Source: a virus
IMG/VR virus record: IMGVR_UViG_3300028041_000003
Location: 1-39,713 of that record
Direction: 5' to 3' (one strand)
Length of the DNA stretch: 39,713 bases
The translations under genes were made by a program, and so were the position numbers. The notes beneath the pieces are model-generated. The model was not told the origin of the DNA. It worked only from the letters and a program-made list of their open reading frames with translations, and ran no database searches. Within the stretch, counting starts at the first letter, position 1; each line of letters starts with the position of its first letter. Positions 24,191-31,645 of this stretch are shown piece after piece.

Positions 24191-24216
24191 AAGGGCCTCC
24201 TTCGCGGGGCCCTTTT
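24191..24216 (+). terminator. Rho-independent terminator between ejection and tail-fibre genes
   Basis: AAGGGCC pairs with GGCCCTT around a short loop, extended by two further pairs, followed by TTTT. Because AAGG precedes the stem it also has some symmetry on the minus strand, so it could insulate the antisense pair. Confidence 0.65.
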
Positions 24217-24231
24217 CCATGGAGCGCCCGC

Positions 24232-25659
24232 ATGGCAGCAGCCCCTTTTTCCTTGCCTTTCTCGGTGGCGTTCAAAGCGAACGGGACGCCAGCAGCCGGG
24301 GCGAGGCTGCATTTTTACCAGTCGGGCACGCTCACGCCTGTGGATGTCTTCACAACCGCCGCGATGGATGTTGCTCATCCCAACCCTGTCACTGCCAACG
24401 GAGCGGGTCAATTCCCGCCGATCTACGTCGACAGCGCGCGTTCCTACCGGGTCATTGTCAGGGACGTTCTGGGCGGGGCGCTTGAGGATATCGACCCGCT
24501 GCCCACCAGCCCGGCCGAGGGACTGGCGACGGGCCTGCTCAAGTTCGCGGCCGGGAACGGCACGGCCAACGACGCCGCGGCAGTCCAGGCGGCGTTCAGC
24601 GCCCACCGTAGCCTGTTCGCGCCGATTGGAACCTACAAGCTCGACGCGGACGTAACCGCGCCCGGCAACCTGTCATGGCGCAAGCACCCCGACGCGAGCT
24701 TTACGGGAACGGGCAAAATCCTCACGCCCGAACTGCCGGGCGTCAATCATACCGCCGACATCGGCAAAATCCAGCTTGTCGAGGCGGCGGGAACGGCGGC
24801 GGCCCCGATCACGCATCACCAGCCTGTCGCGCTATTTTCCAAGCATATCAACTTCGCCGACGACGCAACCGGCAAGCAGCCCGCTGCGGTCGTCATGCAG
24901 GCGTATAAGTGGAACGCCGGGGCTGACGCGCATATCCAGGCTTTGTTCGTTGAGGCAATCGACAAGAGTGGCGGGGCCACGGCTTTTGTCGAGGGCTTGA
25001 GGGCGCATGGCGTCGCCCATCAGGGCGCAAGCGCCTATGGCGTCCTTGGCTATGCCGAGATCAGCGGCAGCGGCAAACACGCCATTGCAATCGAAGCTGA
25101 GACGCGGCGCTATGATGGCGTCGATAACCCAAACCCGAACCAATACGACGGGGCTGTCCACCAACTCGACGTTGCGTTCCTCGCCACCTTCCGCGGCGGC
25201 AAGAAGGCGATGGCCGGGTTCATGTTCAACCCGCACAGCGAGAGCCAGGCGCATTGCGGCTTCCTCGTGGGCAACAGCCTCAAGGCGCAGGGGGTCAATC
25301 GCAACCTTGTCACGCACTCAGCTTTTGCGACCATCGAGGCTGGCGTGCCCCACGCCTTCTACGCCCGCAATGCGACCTTTTCTCTGATGAGCGGGCCGAA
25401 TGACCTGCCGATCCGAATGCAGGCAACGTCTGGAGCGGAGCTAGATGTTCTCCGCCTGCTCCCCGACAGCACCGTGGCGGTTGGCACCGAGAGCGTGGCG
25501 ATCAGGCTGCCCAAGCCGGTGATTATGACGCCGGGCAACTCGATCAACCCCGACGTAGCGGGTCAACTCGTCATCCAGACCACGTCCGATACCGTGCTGA
25601 CCTTCAAATATCAGGGCAGCGATAACGTCGTGCGCTCAGCCGCATTGACGCTGGCTTAG
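24232..25659 (+). CDS. Tail fibre/tailspike protein
   Basis: 475 residues. The N-terminal domain (FSLPFSVAFKANGTPAAGARLHFYQSGTLTPVDVFTTAAMD, NPVTANGAGQFPPIYVD, YRVIVRDVLGG) resembles the virion-attachment segment of P22-type spikes and fibres. The central part (KFAAGNGTANDAAAVQAAFSAH..FAPIGTYKL) is the pectate-lyase-like beta-helix entry. The distal part is Gly/Ala-rich and ends LVIQTTSDTVLTFKYQG, a likely trimer tip. It binds, and may degrade, host surface polysaccharide. The start uses ATG 24232, downstream of the terminator. Confidence 0.8.
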   Translation: MAAAPFSLPFSVAFKANGTPAAGARLHFYQSGTLTPVDVFTTAAMDVAHPNPVTANGAGQFPPIYVDSARSYRVIVRDVLGGALEDIDPLPTSPAEGLATGLLKFAAGNGTANDAAAVQAAFSAHRSLFAPIGTYKLDADVTAPGNLSWRKHPDASFTGTGKILTPELPGVNHTADIGKIQLVEAAGTAAAPITHHQPVALFSKHINFADDATGKQPAAVVMQAYKWNAGADAHIQALFVEAIDKSGGATAFVEGLRAHGVAHQGASAYGVLGYAEISGSGKHAIAIEAETRRYDGVDNPNPNQYDGAVHQLDVAFLATFRGGKKAMAGFMFNPHSESQAHCGFLVGNSLKAQGVNRNLVTHSAFATIEAGVPHAFYARNATFSLMSGPNDLPIRMQATSGAELDVLRLLPDSTVAVGTESVAIRLPKPVIMTPGNSINPDVAGQLVIQTTSDTVLTFKYQGSDNVVRSAALTLA

Positions 25660-25662
25660 GCC

Positions 25663-25983
25663 ATGCGAATCGACTTCTCCGCTCCGATCGCCAACCTCGA
25701 CGGCTCGCCCGTCATGGAAGGCGACCGCCCGATGACCTTGGGCAACCTCGCCATCAACGCCTTGGTCGCCACGCTTCAAGGCCCGGACGGCCAGCCAGAA
25801 CATCTCGACGGCATTGGCAAGGTCCGCAATGCCCTGCTCGCCGAAACCATCTTCAAGGCGTCCGAACCGCTCGACCTCAAGGCCGAGGACATTGCCTTGC
25901 TCAAGGAGCGGATTGGCCGCGCCTATAGCCCGCTTGCGGTGATGCGCGCGTGGGCCTTGCTCGATGGAGATGCCCATGTCTGA
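25663..25983 (+). CDS. Small phage protein downstream of the tail fibre
   Basis: 106 residues beginning MRIDFSAPIANLDGSPVMEGDRPMTLGNLAINAL, then KVRNALLAETIFKASEPLDLKAEDIALLKERIG. This pattern occurs in many phages as a conserved unknown after tail genes, often called an assembly-chaperone-like protein. The next gene overlaps it by 8 bp. Role not established. Confidence 0.65.
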   Translation: MRIDFSAPIANLDGSPVMEGDRPMTLGNLAINALVATLQGPDGQPEHLDGIGKVRNALLAETIFKASEPLDLKAEDIALLKERIGRAYSPLAVMRAWALLDGDAHV

Positions 25984-26116
25984 TTATGAAAAGCTGCTCG
26001 CCTGCTACCTGTCGGGGCAGGTGCCCGAGGCGGCGTGGCAGGAACACCTCGCAGCCGATCCCGAGTTCGCGCGCTGGGTCGCGGAACGCATGGCCGAGCG
26101 CCGAGCCGACGCCTGA
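25976..26116 (+). CDS. Small acidic helical protein
   Basis: 46 residues (MSDYEKLLACYLSGQVPEAAWQEHLAADPEFARWVAERMAERRADA). Helical, no motif. It overlaps the previous gene and the following short frame (TGATG), placing it in the lysis cassette transcript. Function unknown. Confidence 0.55.
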   Translation: MSDYEKLLACYLSGQVPEAAWQEHLAADPEFARWVAERMAERRADA

Positions 26117-26169
26117 TGGAAAACCTTGACCTCCGCTGGGTCACGGCGCTGATGGTGCGGGTGGCCTGA
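26116..26169 (+). CDS. 17-residue linking ORF before the lysis genes
   Basis: MENLDLRWVTALMVRVA, starting and ending in TGATG overlaps. Like the 20-residue ORF at 2418 it bridges two genes without a gap. It could regulate reinitiation at the next gene rather than encode a product. Confidence 0.35.
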   Translation: MENLDLRWVTALMVRVA

Positions 26170-26582
26170 TGCTGGCCGGGCTTGGGATCCATTTCGTGCC
26201 TGACGTGACGGCCGGCAGCGTCACGATCATGCTGATGCTGCTCGGCGGCGCTGCAATCTGGTGGATCAGGGGCGCTCCCGATCGGCGCCGCGCACAGACA
26301 GAGGCCGACGCCAGCCTTCGCACGGACTTGCTGGATGAGGTTCGCAAGCTGCGCGCCGAGGTCACTGAGGAGCGCATCCGCTGCGATGAAAAGCTGGCCG
26401 AACAGGACAAGGTGATTTCCGAGCTTCAGGGGCTGGTGAAGGGCCTTGAGCGGCAGTTGCTCCAGCTCCAGATCAGCAGCGGGCATCCGATCAGCCTCCA
26501 CGCCACGCCGGAAACCGACAAGGCCCGTGAGCGCCTTCGCAACATCATCGGCCCCATCCCCGGATCGGAGGGAAGCAAGTGA
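26169..26582 (+). CDS. Membrane-anchored coiled-coil protein, spanin-like candidate
   Basis: 137 residues. One N-terminal membrane segment (SVTIMLMLLGGAAIWWI, about 17-33) is followed by a long charged coiled-coil (ASLRTDLLDEVRKLRAEVTEERIRCDEKLAEQDKVISELQGL). Topology and position directly upstream of the endolysin suit an inner-membrane spanin or lysis accessory. No outer-membrane lipoprotein partner was found nearby. Confidence 0.55.
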   Translation: MLAGLGIHFVPDVTAGSVTIMLMLLGGAAIWWIRGAPDRRRAQTEADASLRTDLLDEVRKLRAEVTEERIRCDEKLAEQDKVISELQGLVKGLERQLLQLQISSGHPISLHATPETDKARERLRNIIGPIPGSEGSK

Positions 26583-27184
26583 CCTTGCCCAAGCAATACC
26601 AGTGGCTTGCCACGAACACGACGGCGCTGGTTCAGGCTGCGCTGAAAGACCTCGGCACCCTTGAAGGACCGGGCACGGCGAACAATCCGCGGATCATCAA
26701 CTGGGCCGACGAGGTGGCTGCTGCCAATCCCACGCCCTACAACAACTGGGCGGCGGATTGGTATAACAAGGACAGCGTGCCGTGGTGCGGGCTGGCGATG
26801 GCCGTTTGGGCCGTGCGATCGGCCAACGGCAAGGCCGACCGGATGCCGCCGAAGAACTACCTGGCGGCGGCTTCGTGGGCATCGTGGGGCGTTCCCGTCC
26901 AATTCCGTGGCCGCGAGGGGTTGCGGCTGAACGAGATACTGCTGGGCGATGTCGCGGTGTTCTCCCGCTCAGGCGGCAACCATGTGGCGATCATCCTCGG
27001 CGTCACCCACGACGGCAAGTGGCTGCTCTGCCTCGGCGGCAACCAGGATGACGCGGTGAACATCAAGCGGTTCGCCATTTCGCGGCTCTATGCCGTTCGG
27101 CGCCCGCCCTACAAGGTTCGCCCGCAAGGCGCTCGCCATGTGCGCGTGGCTTCGACGGGCGCGATTTCGACGCGGGAGGGCTAG
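26579..27184 (+). CDS. Endolysin, TIGR02594/NlpC-P60-like cysteine amidase/peptidase
   Basis: 201 residues from GTG 26579 in a GTGA overlap. Catalytic Cys70 in VPWCGLAMAVW, His135 in GGNHVAIILGV, and LLGDVAVFSRSGG between, followed by GGNQDDAVNIKRF. This is the TIGR02594 lysin family, a circularly compact NlpC/P60 fold that cleaves peptidoglycan. No signal peptide is visible, so release should depend on a holin. The acceptor bond is unproven. Confidence 0.85.
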   Translation: MTLPKQYQWLATNTTALVQAALKDLGTLEGPGTANNPRIINWADEVAAANPTPYNNWAADWYNKDSVPWCGLAMAVWAVRSANGKADRMPPKNYLAAASWASWGVPVQFRGREGLRLNEILLGDVAVFSRSGGNHVAIILGVTHDGKWLLCLGGNQDDAVNIKRFAISRLYAVRRPPYKVRPQGARHVRVASTGAISTREG

Positions 27185-27433
27185 ATGAGCGAAAGAACCA
27201 CGCTGATCGCGTTCCTTGCGACCTTGGCCGCAATCGTCACGCTGGTGATCTTCGGGGCGCTGGTGGCGCTTCAGGGCAAGAACACCGAGGCGCTGGGCAT
27301 CGGAGCCGCTGTGACCGGCCTGATCGGCGTCATTGGCACGTTTCGGCCGCGGGCTCCTGTGACAAGCAGCTCTGGCAGCGAGGACGGTGCGCTGCATGAC
27401 GGCGACACTGTGCAACTGGAGAAGGGCGAATGA
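27185..27433 (+). CDS. Small two-TM membrane protein, holin candidate
   Basis: 82 residues. Two hydrophobic segments (TTLIAFLATLAAIVTLVIFG; ALGIGAAVTGLIGVIGTF), a polar Ser/Asp-rich tail and a short positively charged loop. Directly after the endolysin. Small size, two segments and position are holin-like, but no family signature is seen. Confidence 0.6.
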   Translation: MSERTTLIAFLATLAAIVTLVIFGALVALQGKNTEALGIGAAVTGLIGVIGTFRPRAPVTSSSGSEDGALHDGDTVQLEKGE

Positions 27434-28248
27434 CCTTCCCCTGGCGCTACACCGGCACAGCTTCACAGATCGCCATGGCGAAGGAAGCGGTGGCACGCAT
27501 CAAATACCCATGGCCGACGCTTGCGCGCATCACATGGCACCCGGAGCTTGGCTGGCGCGACCTGAATAGCCGCTATCTTGAAGGCGAAGCGAGGGCGCAC
27601 GGCAAGTTTGAAGGCGAGGAAGGGCAGCCGGAGCCGCTGAACGGCGAGCTTGAAGGGCGGCGCTTCACCTATGCGGTGTTCTACCCCGGCAGCGGGCGTA
27701 TCTACATCGACTATAGGCTGGAACGCTATCCCGCGCTCGCCCATGCGTCGGTCAGTGCCGAGCTTGCCCACGCGGTTGATGAGTTCCTACCGCTTAGAGA
27801 TGCCCAGCGCGACGAGATTATCCGGCTGCTAGGCGGCACTCCCGGCGTGATGACCTGGTGGGAAAAGCACAGCTATTCGACGGAGTATTGGGGGCTGGCG
27901 GGCGAGATGTTCATGCCGCTGTTCACCAATGCCTACAGCGACATTCCCTTTGGCGATGTCAGCGGCTTCAGCCACGATCCCAACAAGGTGCATCCTGATG
28001 ACCTGATCCGCGTGATTGGCGTTCAGCGCACCGATTGGGTAGCGCCGACGCCGCCTGCTCCCCCGCCGCCACCAGAGCCGATCATTGAGCCTGAAGCCGT
28101 GATTGAGCCGGTGCCAGAACCGCCGCGGTTCCTGCGCTACGGCAAGAGCAAGGTCTATCACTCGCCGGCCCATTATCCGAACAAGAAGAACGGCGTGCCC
28201 GTCGAGACTGTGGATGGGCTGCGGCGCTGCAAAAGGTGCCTGGCATGA
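27430..28248 (+). CDS. Conserved phage protein of unknown function, zincin-like motif remnant
   Basis: 272 residues. Core: MTFPWRYTGTASQIAMAKEAV..IKYPWPTLARITW, then ASVSAELAHAVDEFLPL, WWEKHSYSTEYWGLAGEMFMPLFTNAYSD. A Pro-rich linker (PTPPAPPPPPEPIIEPEAV) and a C-terminal KVYHSPAHYPNKKNGVPVE..CKRC zinc-like end follow. AELAHAVDEF resembles the HExxH helix of metallopeptidases with substitutions, and EYW..AGEMF could be the third-ligand region. Catalysis is unproven. It overlaps the holin candidate by 4 bp. Confidence 0.6.
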   Translation: MTFPWRYTGTASQIAMAKEAVARIKYPWPTLARITWHPELGWRDLNSRYLEGEARAHGKFEGEEGQPEPLNGELEGRRFTYAVFYPGSGRIYIDYRLERYPALAHASVSAELAHAVDEFLPLRDAQRDEIIRLLGGTPGVMTWWEKHSYSTEYWGLAGEMFMPLFTNAYSDIPFGDVSGFSHDPNKVHPDDLIRVIGVQRTDWVAPTPPAPPPPPEPIIEPEAVIEPVPEPPRFLRYGKSKVYHSPAHYPNKKNGVPVETVDGLRRCKRCLA

Positions 28249-28337
28249 CCCATGATGTCATCGCCTGCTTTGCCGGGGCCGGGTTTATGGGCCTCCTGCT
28301 CGGCCTGCTGCTTGGCCTGATTGCGAGGAAGCGGTGA
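28245..28337 (+). CDS. 30-residue membrane protein
   Basis: MTHDVIACFAGAGFMGLLLG with a following LLLGLIARKR tail; one membrane helix and a positive C-terminus. ATGA overlap with the previous gene, GTGA with the next. Possibly a lysis regulator or antiholin; position only. Confidence 0.5.
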   Translation: MTHDVIACFAGAGFMGLLLGLLLGLIARKR

Positions 28338-28663
28338 CCCGCGCCGCCCGTCTGCCGTTCAGCTTCGGCCAGCGGGTCAAGCATCCTGATTGGCGCAACA
28401 TGGACTTCACAGTGCTTTCGCAGGAAATCGACGCGCGGGGCTGCTGGACGATCAGCGTCACGGATCGCCACGGCGGGTTCTGGCGACTGCCGGCGCACGA
28501 ACTGAGCTATGTCGAGCTTCACGACGAACACCGGCGATGGCGGAATGGCTTGGATGCTCGGTCGAACGGATGGAGCGCCACCATGATCGCATCCATGCAT
28601 GGCTTGCCGAGCGGGCGGGTGTGCCCAGCTATTCGCTCAAGGTGGCGCGTGGCGAGCCTCTGA
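28334..28663 (+). CDS. Hypothetical protein
   Basis: 109 residues from GTG 28334. The first two thirds (FSFGQRVKHPDWRNMDFTVL, RGCWTISVTDRHGGFWRLPAHELSYVELHDEHRRW) look like a small beta-barrel. The last third (after about residue 70) lies over the next gene in another phase and has shadow-like composition, so the real protein may end or shift near there. Confidence 0.5.
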   Translation: MTRAARLPFSFGQRVKHPDWRNMDFTVLSQEIDARGCWTISVTDRHGGFWRLPAHELSYVELHDEHRRWRNGLDARSNGWSATMIASMHGLPSGRVCPAIRSRWRVASL

Positions 28664-28779
28664 CTGAGGCTGAGCGCCGAATTGCCGCTGCCGAAGAGGA
28701 CGCGACCCTACAACTCCAGCGATACCTGGTGACGATTGAAAACGAGCTGCTGCTGAGCGACCAACGGAGGGCCGCATGA
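28537..28779 (+). CDS. Hypothetical helical protein
   Basis: 80 residues from ATG 28537 (MAEWLGCSVERMERHHDRIH..., then AGVPSYSLKVARGEPLTEAERRIAAAEEDATLQLQRYLVTIENELLL). Strong coding appearance and amphipathic helices. It overlaps the previous frame by 127 bp, unusually long in this genome, and overlaps the next by ATGA. Confidence 0.55.
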   Translation: MAEWLGCSVERMERHHDRIHAWLAERAGVPSYSLKVARGEPLTEAERRIAAAEEDATLQLQRYLVTIENELLLSDQRRAA

Positions 28780-28901
28780 TCCGCGAACTACTTACTAAGC
28801 TCAAGCGGCGCTGGCGCTGGCGTTCTGCCATCACCGGGCGCTGGATCAGCAAGGCCGAGGCTGAGGCTAATCCTGACACTGCGGTGAAGGAGCGCGGCTA
28901 G
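28776..28901 (+). CDS. Last rightward late gene, small basic protein
   Basis: 41 residues (MIRELLTKLKRRWRWRSAIT..., then GRWISKAEAEANPDTAVKERG). The pattern saITGRwiskaeAeaNPdTaV is common in short phage proteins of unknown role. Its end overlaps the end of the convergent leftward gene by 4 bp. Confidence 0.6.
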   Translation: MIRELLTKLKRRWRWRSAITGRWISKAEAEANPDTAVKERG

Positions 28902-29119
28902 GCTTTCGGCGGAGCAGGCAGCGGCATCCAGTGGGTCGGGCGCGGCCGGACCTCCAACCATTCGCCGTCCCAATCCGGTTGGGTGATGTCCAGAAAATCA
29001 ACCCTGTCACGGCTAGCGGGCAGCACCTCGACGCCGTTCCAAACTAGAAAGATCGGGTCAGGCTCGCCTTGCGCCCAATCCGGCGCTGCGGGTGCCGTCT
29101 CAATCGGCTGCCACTCCAT
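28898..29119 (-). CDS. DUF551-like small phage protein
   Basis: 73 residues beginning MEWQPIETAPAAPDW, with a terminal THWMPLPAPPKA. The WQPIETAP start and the W-P-PPK end are characteristic of DUF551 proteins in phage accessory regions. The ATG (complement of 29117-29119) follows a GGAGG ribosome-binding site inside the previous gene (TGATG overlap). Role unknown. It terminates the long leftward operon. Confidence 0.65.
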   Translation of the reverse strand: MEWQPIETAPAAPDWAQGEPDPIFLVWNGVEVLPASRDRVDFLDITQPDWDGEWLEVRPRPTHWMPLPAPPKA

Positions 29120-29196
29120 CACCCACCTCCTATAGCCAGCGTAAGCACGAACACAGCGACGAACAACGCCGCGCTCCAGGTTGCGATGCGGGTCAT
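29119..29196 (-). CDS. 25-residue membrane protein
   Basis: MTRIATWSAALFVAVFVLTL followed by AIGGG; a single hydrophobic helix. ATGA overlap with the Lar-like gene upstream and TGATG with the DUF551-like gene, consistent with translation in the leftward operon. Confidence 0.45.
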   Translation of the reverse strand: MTRIATWSAALFVAVFVLTLAIGGG

Positions 29197-29828
29197 GCCG
29201 CGCCCCTGCGGAGGCTATCGAGCTGCTGCCAGGCCCGGCAAGTGCAGCAGTTCGCGTCGAAGTCGCGGCAGCGTTCGCCCCAATACTCGGTCACTGCTTC
29301 CACCAGCCCATCCCCCTGTGCTGGGGCTGTCAGGCGGGCTATCTCGGCAGCTTGGCGCTCGATGAGGTCCTTGGCGTCCTCACAATCGCGTCCGAGCTGC
29401 CGCACAGTTGCTCCAACACGGCCACGACACCATTCCGCGTCTACGGCCAACCGCTCCACCAGCTCGGAAGCGTCCCCGTTGGACTGTGGGGGTGATGCGC
29501 GGTGCATGGCTGCGATTGGCGTGTCGCCAGCGAGGGCGCGTGAAGCGAAAGCCTTTATGCGATCAACCGCGTCATCTCCCGGCCATGACGCATGGGCAAT
29601 CTCGTCCAAAGCGCACATCAATTCCTCCGCGCTCGGCTCGGGTGATGGGGATGGACGGGTGTTCCAGAGTTGGATTGCTTCGTTGCCGTTCGCTGAGTCT
29701 GACATTGCACCGCATTGCCGACAGCCGACATAGCACGGCCAAGAGCGTTCCGGCGTTTCGCTGACAAGATCGGCGTCACCACCACAGAACGGGCAAGAAA
29801 GAAGCACAGTCTCTTGCGGTGATGTCAT
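29193..29828 (-). CDS. Lar-like zinc protein (restriction alleviation family N-terminus)
   Basis: 211 residues from ATG 29828, with AGGAA nine bases ahead. The N-terminal 60 residues (LLSCPFCGGDADLV, GCRQCGAMSDSANGNEAIQLWNTR) match the Lar-type CxxCGG...CxxCGA...EAI..WN.R zinc domain. Lar of Rac prophage eases type I restriction. The rest is helical, with the Cys-rich RDFDANCCTCRAWQQL at the end. Restriction modulation is family inference. Confidence 0.65.
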   Translation of the reverse strand: MTSPQETVLLSCPFCGGDADLVSETPERSWPCYVGCRQCGAMSDSANGNEAIQLWNTRPSPSPEPSAEELMCALDEIAHASWPGDDAVDRIKAFASRALAGDTPIAAMHRASPPQSNGDASELVERLAVDAEWCRGRVGATVRQLGRDCEDAKDLIERQAAEIARLTAPAQGDGLVEAVTEYWGERCRDFDANCCTCRAWQQLDSLRRGAA

Positions 29829-30109
29829 GGCTTGGGTTCCTGCTTGGGTAGGCGGGCAAGGAAGTCGCTGGCACGGCGACAGCCCGGCGTATGAGGGCCT
29901 TTGGGACCGTGACATTGAAGGTTGCAGAGGTCGCTGTTGATTTCCTCGATCACGCAGCCAGCTTCCTCCATCATCCCTTGATCGACAGATTGGGCGAGGG
30001 TGAGGAGGGTTCGAAGGTCGCTTCGGCCGGGCGCGGGCGCTCCGTGCCTTCCGCGTTCAAGCCAGTTGGAAACCCGCTCCATCGCCTCCGCTGCTTTGTT
30101 GTCGGTCAT
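29825..30109 (-). CDS. Small accessory protein with Cys/His cluster
   Basis: 94 residues (MTDNKAAEAMERVSNWLERG). Near the C-terminus CNLQCHGPKGPHTPGC may bind metal. ATGA overlaps on both sides. Function unknown. Confidence 0.6.
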   Translation of the reverse strand: MTDNKAAEAMERVSNWLERGRHGAPAPGRSDLRTLLTLAQSVDQGMMEEAGCVIEEINSDLCNLQCHGPKGPHTPGCRRASDFLARLPKQEPKP

Positions 30110-30252
30110 TTGGGTTGCTCCTCACGAAGGGCGGCGATCTCCTTACGGCAGCTTTCCGCTGCACCAGTAAAGCCCCGCTGCTCCATTCTATCGGCGTCTG
30201 CTTCTAGAAGCCGGATGCGATGTTCTAGCCAGCGGTTTCTTTGGTCGGTCAT
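30106..30252 (-). CDS. Small charged helical protein
   Basis: 48 residues (MTDQRNRWLEHRIRLLEADA, then DRMEQRGFTGAAESCRKEIAALREEQPK). Predicted coiled-coil. Flanked by ATGA overlaps. Unassigned. Confidence 0.5.
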   Translation of the reverse strand: MTDQRNRWLEHRIRLLEADADRMEQRGFTGAAESCRKEIAALREEQPK

Positions 30253-30362
30253 TTCGATTGCTCTCCGCGCATTTGCCTATCGAGAATGCGCTTGAAGTAG
30301 CGCCTTGCGTAGCGATCCATGTCTGGATCGGCGTAAAGGCGCTTATGGGTTAAGCTGCTCAT
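30249..30362 (-). CDS. Small basic protein
   Basis: 37 residues (MSSLTHKRLYADPDMDRYAR, then RYFKRILDRQMRGEQSK). Ends EQSK, shared with the neighbouring gene upstream (AQEQSK). ATGA overlaps with both neighbours. Confidence 0.5.
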   Translation of the reverse strand: MSSLTHKRLYADPDMDRYARRYFKRILDRQMRGEQSK

Positions 30363-30631
30363 TTCGATTGCTCCTGTGCTTGGGCGCGGACACGCTCCAT
30401 TTCGCTTAACAGAACCTTGGCGAATGTGCTTCGCACCTCGTAGCTGTCGGCATTAATGCCCTTCATGGCAGCATAGAGCAGTCCTTCATGGCCGATCTCG
30501 CCGCCAGCCGGATCAATCAGCTTCACATCGGAAGGGTTGTCCGCTTCAACCGTGATGATGCCCGCTCGGCGCAGCTTGGATTTGTCGCGTTGGTCAAGAA
30601 CGCCGGGTTTGGTGACGAGGATTTGAGGCAT
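30359..30631 (-). CDS. Hypothetical accessory protein
   Basis: 90 residues (MPQILVTKPGVLDQRDKSKLRRAGIITVEADNPSDVKLI). Beta-alpha-beta look. The C-terminus RAQAQEQSK repeats the end of the 30674 gene (RAQAQEQS), and 23 bp of DNA there are nearly identical. Likely product of local duplication; role unknown. Confidence 0.6.
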   Translation of the reverse strand: MPQILVTKPGVLDQRDKSKLRRAGIITVEADNPSDVKLIDPAGGEIGHEGLLYAAMKGINADSYEVRSTFAKVLLSEMERVRAQAQEQSK

Positions 30632-30681
30632 CAGTCGGTCTCCCGCTCAGCAAGCGCCAGCAGCTCGTCATGGTCAGCCAT
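30631..30681 (-). CDS. 16-residue ORF, possible duplication remnant
   Basis: MADHDELLALAERETD resembles the first residues of the next upstream gene (ELLALAER). It joins neighbours through short overlaps. Could be a truncated copy retained as a coupling ORF. Confidence 0.35.
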   Translation of the reverse strand: MADHDELLALAERETD

Positions 30682-30982
30682 TGCTCTGCTCCTGTGCTTG
30701 GGCGCGGAGCGCGGCGATCACGCGCTCCCATGCCTTTTGCGTCCCTGCGTTCGGCCAGTAGCGCCAGCCACGCGGCGCTTGCTCGGGCTTAATCCCGTTG
30801 AAGGCACAAAGGGCGATCAGCCCTTCCTCGCTTCGGGGGAAGTGGAGTGCCCCAACGTCAAAGCCAGCATCCCGCACCGCCAGCATCTCGCCAGCAACAT
30901 AAGCGATTTCGCCAAACGCCCGCTCAGCAAGCGCCAGCAGCTCGGCTTCATTGTCCTGGGTCATGGGTTCCAAAGTTTTCAC
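30674..30982 (-). CDS. Hypothetical accessory protein
   Basis: 102 residues. I prefer GTG (complement of 30980-30982), eight bases after AGAAGGA, over ATG 30964. Contains ELLALAERAFGEIAYVAGEMLA and ending WYWPNAGTQKAWERVIAALRAQAQEQSNG-like residues. The start codon lies inside an AGTTTTCACG repeat. Unassigned. Confidence 0.6.
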   Translation of the reverse strand: MKTLEPMTQDNEAELLALAERAFGEIAYVAGEMLAVRDAGFDVGALHFPRSEEGLIALCAFNGIKPEQAPRGWRYWPNAGTQKAWERVIAALRAQAQEQSNG

Positions 30983-30983
30983 G
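30974..30983 (+). repeat. AGTTTTCACG repeat, copy 1
   Basis: Ten-bp motif, same orientation as copies at 31509-31518 and 31649-31658. It overlaps the GTG start of the 30674 gene. Confidence 0.6.
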
Positions 30984-30995
30984 CTGCAATTCCTT

Positions 30996-31565
30996 CTAAG
31001 GGTGCGTTGCCCACGGCTTCTTGCCGTGGCGGGCGTCGTCAATCGCCTGGGCCAAGCGGGGCGTCCATTTATACCACTCGCCTCTGATGAGGTCGGCAGC
31101 GAACATAGCGTGCCAGCGATCCTCTTCATGGCCGCGCCCCGTCAGACTGCAAAGGCAGTCCACGGGATCGGGGTTGTTCGTCTGCATATTGACCATGCGG
31201 ACCACAACATCGCGAGCGCGGCCTATCTTCACAGCGTTTCCGCACCTGGCGAAGTAGAGGTAGTCGCCTTGCGCGTCGCCCACGACTACCTCGCTGCGGG
31301 GCGTGAACCTTGGCGGGATGCGCTGCCAGCGTTCTAGGGTAGCCGCCGCTACCGCCGCCGCAAACTCAGGATCACCTAAGTGTGGCAGGCGCAAAAGCTC
31401 GGTCTTGCCGTTGTCATCCTTTAGCCCGCTGTCGAAGTAATAGTAGGTTCGGCCCTTCGCTTTTTTCATCCGAACATGGGCGGGCAGAGACCCATCGGGG
31501 ACCGCCCGAGTTTTCACGGCCCCTGCTAAGTATTTGTTCTGATTAAAGGAGTTTCCAGGTCGCAT
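30996..31565 (-). CDS. Chimera: integrase-type N-terminal domain fused to GIY-YIG-like (T5orf172/Mug113-type) domain
   Basis: 189 residues. Residues 36-74 (AKGRTYYYFDSGLKD..LLRLPH..D..F) align with residues 12-50 of the adjacent integrase (AKGREYFYFDTGLKD..LTKLPH..D..F), its putative arm-site DNA-binding domain. Residues 100-165 (DYLYFARCGNAVKIGRARD, MQTNNP, GHEEDRWHAMF, GEWYKW) match the T5orf172/Mug113 GIY-YIG superfamily: YLY for GIY, KIG for YIG, with Arg122 and Glu147 as likely catalytic residues. ATG 31565 has AAGGA ahead; GTG 31517 (VKTR) is the alternative. A nicking or structure-specific nuclease targeted to integrase arm sites is inference. Confidence 0.7.
   Translation of the reverse strand: MRPGNSFNQNKYLAGAVKTRAVPDGSLPAHVRMKKAKGRTYYYFDSGLKDDNGKTELLRLPHLGDPEFAAAVAAATLERWQRIPPRFTPRSEVVVGDAQGDYLYFARCGNAVKIGRARDVVVRMVNMQTNNPDPVDCLCSLTGRGHEEDRWHAMFAADLIRGEWYKWTPRLAQAIDDARHGKKPWATHP
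31506..31518 (+). repeat. CCGAGTTTTCACG repeat, copy 2
   Basis: Thirteen-bp repeat inside the 5' part of the GIY-YIG-like gene, identical to 31646-31658, 140 bp away. Confidence 0.65.
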
Positions 31566-31645
31566 TTCGGCTAAGTCCTTGAAATGTAACGAAGGGAAGC
31601 TAACGGCGCGATAACATCGGCCCGCGCAAATGCGTCATTTTGCAG

